DNA of 9,766 nucleotides from Bacteroidales bacterium (GTDB lineage Bacteria; Bacteroidota; Bacteroidia; Bacteroidales; UBA10428), in assembly GCA_016926235.1 (NCBI GenBank), contig JAFGOZ010000387.1, positions 1 to 9,766 on the forward strand, read 5' to 3'. Made by a program: the position numbers and the translations under genes. This document shows positions 6,668 through 9,766 of this stretch, in pieces; the first letter of the stretch is position 1, and each line of letters starts with the position of its first letter. The notes below the pieces were generated by a model. That model did no database searches. It saw only the letters and a list, made by a program, of their open reading frames with translations, and was not told where the DNA came from.

Positions 6668-7081
6668 TTTTTAAGGTTTAAATTTGTTTTATATGGATCA
6701 ACTTTTTTTAAGGAAATAACTAAATGTTGTAATAATAGAACTTAATAAGCTCTAAATGAATACATATCTATACCTTATGTATTATCAATTCTTTCACTAC
6801 CTTAGTAGTGATGTGAAAAGTATGTAAAAAATTTACAATCGAAAGCGATGAATTGGTTTTTCTTTTCAGTGGTTAATATTAGCCCTGACTGGTTAATATT
6901 TCTCCTAAAAGGTTAAGAAGAAAGATAAGAGATAAAACCACATTAATATTCATAGAGATAATATGGTAATATTTGGTCAACCATGAAACACTATGTAACC
7001 AACTAAACCTATTATCAAATTTTCAATTACCTTTGTCTGATTGCTAATCATTGGGGGATGTCATTTTATTCTATTCCATGA
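6668..7081. promoter_or_regulatory. 414-base gene-free upstream region of the peptide gene, with several repeats
   Basis: No reading frame of note. It contains an inverted repeat ATACATA/TATGTAT (6760-6766 and 6776-6782), a 7-base-stem hairpin TCACTAC-CTTA-GTAGTGA (6794-6811), and direct repeats of GGTTAA at 6871, 6891 and 6911. I found no match to the Bacteroidota TTTG/TAnnTTTG promoter on the minus strand, so the promoter of the peptide gene is not located. Confidence 0.4.
6871..6916. promoter_or_regulatory. Three direct GGTTAA repeats at exact 20-base spacing (candidate operator)
   Basis: GGTTAATATT at 6871-6880 and again at 6891-6900 are identical, and GGTTAA follows at 6911-6916. The period of 20 bases places each copy on nearly the same face of the helix, as for a regulator binding side by side. 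GTTAAT also agrees with the right part of LytTR-type direct repeats, though the left part does not. It lies about 200 bases upstream of the peptide start and downstream of the XRE gene. Confidence 0.4.
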
Positions 7082-7648
7082 TTAATGTAAAAACTTAATT
7101 GCTGGTAAATAGAAAATTTTTTTCCCCCTTTGGCATAAAATGGTATTTATCATAATTATAAAAGAATTATAAATATACAATATGCCAATAACTAAAAATA
7201 TATTCAAGTTTGTATTATGTAAAAATTCAATATACGGAAAAACTATTAGTAGGATGAAGAAGATGGACAATAAAATAGTCCAGGAAATTTGAAAGTTTAA
7301 AATCGATTTACCAACCTCATCAATATTCTTAATTTTATCCTTTTTCAAAATCCATATTGCTAAAGGTATAATTATCCCAAGCAAGGGGAAAACTAAGAAG
7401 CCAAATTGAGACGAATTCAATAAAAATAATACATTTTTATCTTCAATAATTTTCCAATCAATAATGTCGTCAGGTGAAACCTGTAATGATATAGCTAATC
7501 TTTTCAGCGTATCACCTCGAGGCAAAGAAACTCCATTCTCTATCCGTTGAATTGTCCTTAGACTTAATCCAGAATTTTCCGCCAGTAGTTCTTGAGTCAT
7601 TCCTTTCTTTACTCGCAATTCTTTCACTCTTTGGTTTAAGTTTACCAT
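7082..7648 (-). CDS. XRE-family HTH regulator with DUF4870-like membrane domain
   Basis: A 188-residue fusion. Residues about 5-60 form a Cro/C1-type helix-turn-helix (MTQELLAENSGLSLRTIQRIENG at 17-39, the recognition region being SLRTIQRIENG). After a short linker, residues about 80-172 have three hydrophobic helices with the DUF4870-type pattern LLGIIIPLAIWILKKDK then VGKSILNFQISWTIL (about 89-126). The protein would therefore bind DNA while anchored in the inner membrane, a set-up that could pass an envelope signal to a nearby promoter. The ATG at 7646-7648 is chosen because it starts the HTH in full. It reads toward the peptide gene, so the peptide region is a natural target, though this is inference. 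A TGACGT inverted repeat lies just upstream of its own start. Confidence 0.87.
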   Translation of the reverse strand: MVNLNQRVKELRVKKGMTQELLAENSGLSLRTIQRIENGVSLPRGDTLKRLAISLQVSPDDIIDWKIIEDKNVLFLLNSSQFGFLVFPLLGIIIPLAIWILKKDKIKNIDEVGKSILNFQISWTILLSIFFILLIVFPYIEFLHNTNLNIFLVIGILYIYNSFIIMINTILCQRGKKIFYLPAIKFLH

Positions 7649-7705
7649 TTTTTCTATATTATAAAAATTTATTGAGTAAAGGTATTTAGGTCTAGACTAT
7701 TTTTG

Positions 7706-7724
7706 TGACGTCTTAATTACGTCA
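7706..7724. promoter_or_regulatory. TGACGT inverted repeat upstream of the XRE gene (candidate autoregulatory operator)
   Basis: TGACGT (7706-7711) and ACGTCA (7719-7724) are perfect 6-base arms with a 7-base spacer, 58-76 bases before the XRE start. A further TGAC lies at 7731. A dyad of this size is a usual binding site for a dimeric XRE regulator; binding by this protein is inferred. Confidence 0.4.
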
Positions 7725-7770
7725 TTTATATGACAACTAAGTTTATTTTTATGTATGAAGCACAAAAAAG

Positions 7771-7803
7771 CAAATATATCCACTTTTTATGAGTTTCGGC
7801 AAG
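7771..7803 (-). promoter_or_regulatory. Candidate Bacteroidota-type promoter of the XRE gene
   Basis: On the minus strand, TATATTTG (7778 down to 7771) is a full match to the -7 consensus TAnnTTTG, and CTTG (7803 down to 7800) sits 21 bases upstream in the place of the -33 TTTG element. It would give a leader of roughly 110 bases containing the TGACGT dyad. In DNA this AT-rich such matches also occur by chance. Confidence 0.35.
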
Positions 7804-7922
7804 GATCGCTTCCAGAATAAGATGAAAAAAACTGAGTTAATAAGGATCAACTAATTACCCATGTGAAAAGATAGTTGGTTTTATACATCGTATCAACATG
7901 TACATCGCCGAATGGCTTACTG

Positions 7923-8810
7923 TTATATTATTTGACCAATCAATACAATTGGATTGTCGTCTATTGCAGGTTTCTGTTCATTCATATTGAAAAAAATCGA
8001 ATCTAACTTTTCCGGAGAAATAAAATCCTTTGGATAGAACACAAAAACTAATTTATTATTTCTTGTTTTGCTTATTGGCCATATTTCATCATATATTCCA
8101 TCAATATCATTAGTTATGCCTTTTCTACACTCCTTAAAAATTACATTCATGTCATTAATATCATAAATAGCATTATTAATACATCCTTTATATTCAAATG
8201 ATAAGAAGAAATGTTTATCTGTCAGCAGAAATCGGAATGGTTCTATGTACTGACTTTTCAGTTTCCGATACTTTTCAGGATTAATCTTAAGGTGATATGG
8301 TAAAAGCTTATTTTTCAAATTGTAAAATGCAATGGGTTTCTTTTGCCCATGCATATCTATTTTATAAATATACTCACTACTAGCGCCTTCGGAATATATA
8401 ATGTGATCATTTTCATTAAAGAAACAATTACTAAGTTCAATATAAGGACTTTTTCTTTCCTCAGGGTAAATCTTTTCATAATTCACTGTTTCAATAGTTT
8501 TACCCTCTTGGTCAATAAAAAAGATACATGTTGATGTTGTATCACTAGTAAATATCTTCGGTACAAATAAAGCAAATTTATTACTCGATATACAAGCTAA
8601 ATTTGTTGCAAAATATTGAATTTGAATTGTTTTTACATAGTTCCCAGATAGGGTGAAAATATCTATTTTATTCAACTTATTCAAGATGCCAATCTGACTG
8701 GTTTTTGGTATATAACAGAAATCAAAAACATTAAATAATTCACCAGGACCATAACCCATTTTACTAATACGATTTTCAAAATGCTGAAAGCTTCCCTTAA
8801 TTAGTAGCAT
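7923..8810 (-). pseudogene. 6-bladed beta-propeller gene, 5' part removed by IS3-family insertion
   Basis: The frame encodes 295 residues against about 380 for an intact family member. It begins almost at once with the first-loop motif MGYGPGEL (about 18-25), which lies near residue 103-113 in the two full copies; so about 80-90 residues, including signal peptide, lipobox and the first blade strands, are missing. The C-terminus is intact (NDIDGIYDEIWP, DDNPIVLIGQI). The first codons overlap the 3' end of the transposase gene (8797-8810) and the ATG at 8808-8810 lies inside the insertion sequence, so the start is not native. Without a signal peptide any product would stay in the cytoplasm. No other disruption is seen, which suggests a recent event. 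Paralogue of the gene at 4901-6064. Confidence 0.8.
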
Positions 8811-9711
8811 TCAAAATTAATGATTTTAATTTGATGTTAATGTCCTGTTGAAATGTGGGAAACTCTGTTTGGCCTTGTGGGTTGTGGAGTTTTCCATATT
8901 TCAATAGGAATGAGACCGGAGTGTGATACATTAATGAGCTATGTGGTCTTTCATTGTTATATGTCCACAACCATGCATTAGATATCACTTGGGCTTGTCT
9001 GATGGTTTCAAACGAATAACTATCAAGAACTTCTTCACGATAGCTTCGGTTAAATCTTTCGACATATCCGTTTTTATGAGGCTTTCCTATAGGAATGAAT
9101 TTAATTATGATGCCTTTTTCGTTTGCCCAGTTTTCAAGCGCTTGCGCAATAAACTCTGGTCCATTATCAACCCGAAGGCCCTCTGGTTTTCCTCTCCAAT
9201 CAATTAGCCGATCAAGTTCTCTTATTACTCGCTGGCTTGTAATACTGGTTCCTAGCGTAATGTTTAATGCCTCACAATTAAAATCATCGATGACATTAAA
9301 AGTTCTGAATTTGACACCATTATTGAGAACATCATGCATGAAATCCATGCTCCAGGTAAGATTGGGTATTAGTGGTTGTACTAATGACTCTTGTGGACGC
9401 AATGGAAGCCTTCTCTTGCATTTTCTTCTCAGGTTAAGCTTCATCTCTGTATAGATCCTATAAACTCTTTTATGGTTCCAAAAATGGTTTAATTGTCGAA
9501 GATGATAGTGCATCATCCAAAAACCCCATCGCCGATGCACCTCCGCCAGTTCCGCCAGCTTATCTTTAATCTCCTGGTCATTATCTGGTACAGGATGATA
9601 GTAATACACACTCTGACTTATGGTAAATAGCACGCAGGCCTGCCGAATGCTCAACTTGTGCTGCTGATGAGCATAGGTTACTAGTTCCCGTTTCTCCGCA
9701 GGCCTTAGAGT
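8797..9711 (-). CDS. IS3-family transposase OrfB (DDE integrase-type catalytic part)
   Basis: This is the catalytic part of an IS3-family transposase, which cuts and joins element ends to target DNA. From the TTG at 9654 it has 285 residues; the frame is open for 19 more codons up to the A8 run at 9711, where it would join OrfA by -1 frameshift (…TLRPAEKRELVTYAHQQHK before the TTG), so I place the functional start there. An HTH_21-like N-terminal region (RRWGFWMMHYHLRQ…NHKRVYRIY) is followed by the rve integrase core with Asp104 (WSMDF), Asp163 (RVDNGPEF) and Glu199 (NGYVERFNRSYREEVLD), counted from the TTG: a DD(35)E triad. The C-terminal NERPHSSLMYHTP motif is complete. All catalytic residues are present, so the enzyme may be active. 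The closest group by pattern is IS407. Confidence 0.93.
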   Translation of the reverse strand, partial: TLRPAEKRELVTYAHQQHKLSIRQACVLFTISQSVYYYHPVPDNDQEIKDKLAELAEVHRRWGFWMMHYHLRQLNHFWNHKRVYRIYTEMKLNLRRKCKRRLPLRPQESLVQPLIPNLTWSMDFMHDVLNNGVKFRTFNVIDDFNCEALNITLGTSITSQRVIRELDRLIDWRGKPEGLRVDNGPEFIAQALENWANEKGIIIKFIPIGKPHKNGYVERFNRSYREEVLDSYSFETIRQAQVISNAWLWTYNNERPHSSLMYHTPVSFLLKYGKLHNPQGQTEFPTFQQDINIKLKSLILNATN

Positions 9712-9766
9712 TTTTTTTCGATTACGTCCTTTAAAACAGTTATTTGTAATGCCTGTTCAGCCACTA
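9705..9766 (-). CDS. IS3-family OrfA, C-terminal end only
   Basis: The frame entering from the right edge reads VAEQALQITVLKDVIEKKL and stops at TAA (9705-9707). It matches the end of IS3-family OrfA proteins, whose N-terminal HTH (outside the window) binds the element ends. Its stop lies six bases past the A8 run, overlapping the OrfB frame, the usual IS3 arrangement. Confidence 0.8.
   Translation of the reverse strand, partial: VAEQALQITVLKDVIEKKL
9711..9719 (-). promoter_or_regulatory. Programmed -1 frameshift site (A8 run)
   Basis: On the minus strand G is followed by eight A. In the OrfA frame it reads GAA AAA AAA CTC TAA, so it contains the slippery heptamer A AAA AAA in the correct phase. 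A -1 slip moves ribosomes into ACT CTA AGG CCT and continues into OrfB, making the OrfAB transposase. Confidence 0.75.

Larger units (their letters stand above)
7649..7922. other. Spacer between XRE start and propeller remnant
   Basis: Apart from the candidate promoter and dyad listed separately, this AT-rich stretch shows no gene, no clear terminator for the remnant and no RNA gene that I can recognise. Confidence 0.4.
8785..9766 (-). mobile_element. IS3-family insertion sequence (IS407-like), 3' portion; left part beyond window
   Basis: The element contains the orfA tail, a frameshift site and complete orfB, read on the minus strand. The inner end must lie close to 8785-8800, because the propeller homology begins at once beyond it. 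TGAAAGCTTCCC (plus strand 8785-8796) starts with the TG expected at IS3-family tips and lies directly after the orfB stop, so it is my best guess for the terminal repeat. The other tip and the target duplication are outside or unresolved. Confidence 0.75.

Noticed and set aside
6679..6686. TAAATTTG, a -7-like match on the plus strand just upstream of the peptide gene
   Set aside because: No -33 partner and wrong direction for the peptide gene.
7755..7820. Short plus-strand frame of about 21 codons starting ATGAAGCAC
   Set aside because: Too short, no recognisable motif, and overlaps the candidate promoter of the XRE gene.

Overview
The window looks like a chromosomal accessory region of a member of the Bacteroidota, probably a Bacteroidales or Marinilabiliales relative. 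The evidence is AT-rich DNA, lipoproteins of the 6-bladed beta-propeller family, a small cysteine-rich secreted peptide resembling the Bacteroidales NVEALA family, a candidate TAnnTTTG-type -7 promoter element, and weak Shine-Dalgarno signals. The assignment rests on protein families only; no marker gene is present.

All clear genes are on the minus strand, so transcription runs from high to low coordinates. In that order: an IS3-family element (orfA tail and orfB) enters from the right edge and ends near 8785-8800, where it has cut off the 5' part of a 6-bladed beta-propeller gene (remnant 7923-8810). Next come a membrane-anchored XRE regulator with a DUF4870-like tail (7082-7648), a 414-base gene-free regulatory stretch, a 97-residue Cys-rich secreted peptide (6374-6667), a 309-base gap with two strong palindromes, a complete propeller lipoprotein (4901-6064) and a thioredoxin-fold protein (4247-4864). 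After a gap holding a small plus-strand coding remnant (about 3918-4133) come a divergent type I signal peptidase (2988-3875), a TolC-family outer-membrane protein (1303-2778) with much higher GC than its neighbours, and a third propeller lipoprotein (1103 down past the left edge).

The most interesting unit is the central cluster: regulator, secreted Cys-rich peptide, propeller lipoprotein, thioredoxin-like protein and, slightly further off, a signal peptidase. Each part fits export, disulfide chemistry, processing or binding of a small secreted peptide. That they work together is inference from order, orientation and family type; nothing here proves it. The intergenic regions around the peptide hold several inverted and direct repeats that could be operators or RNA hairpins.
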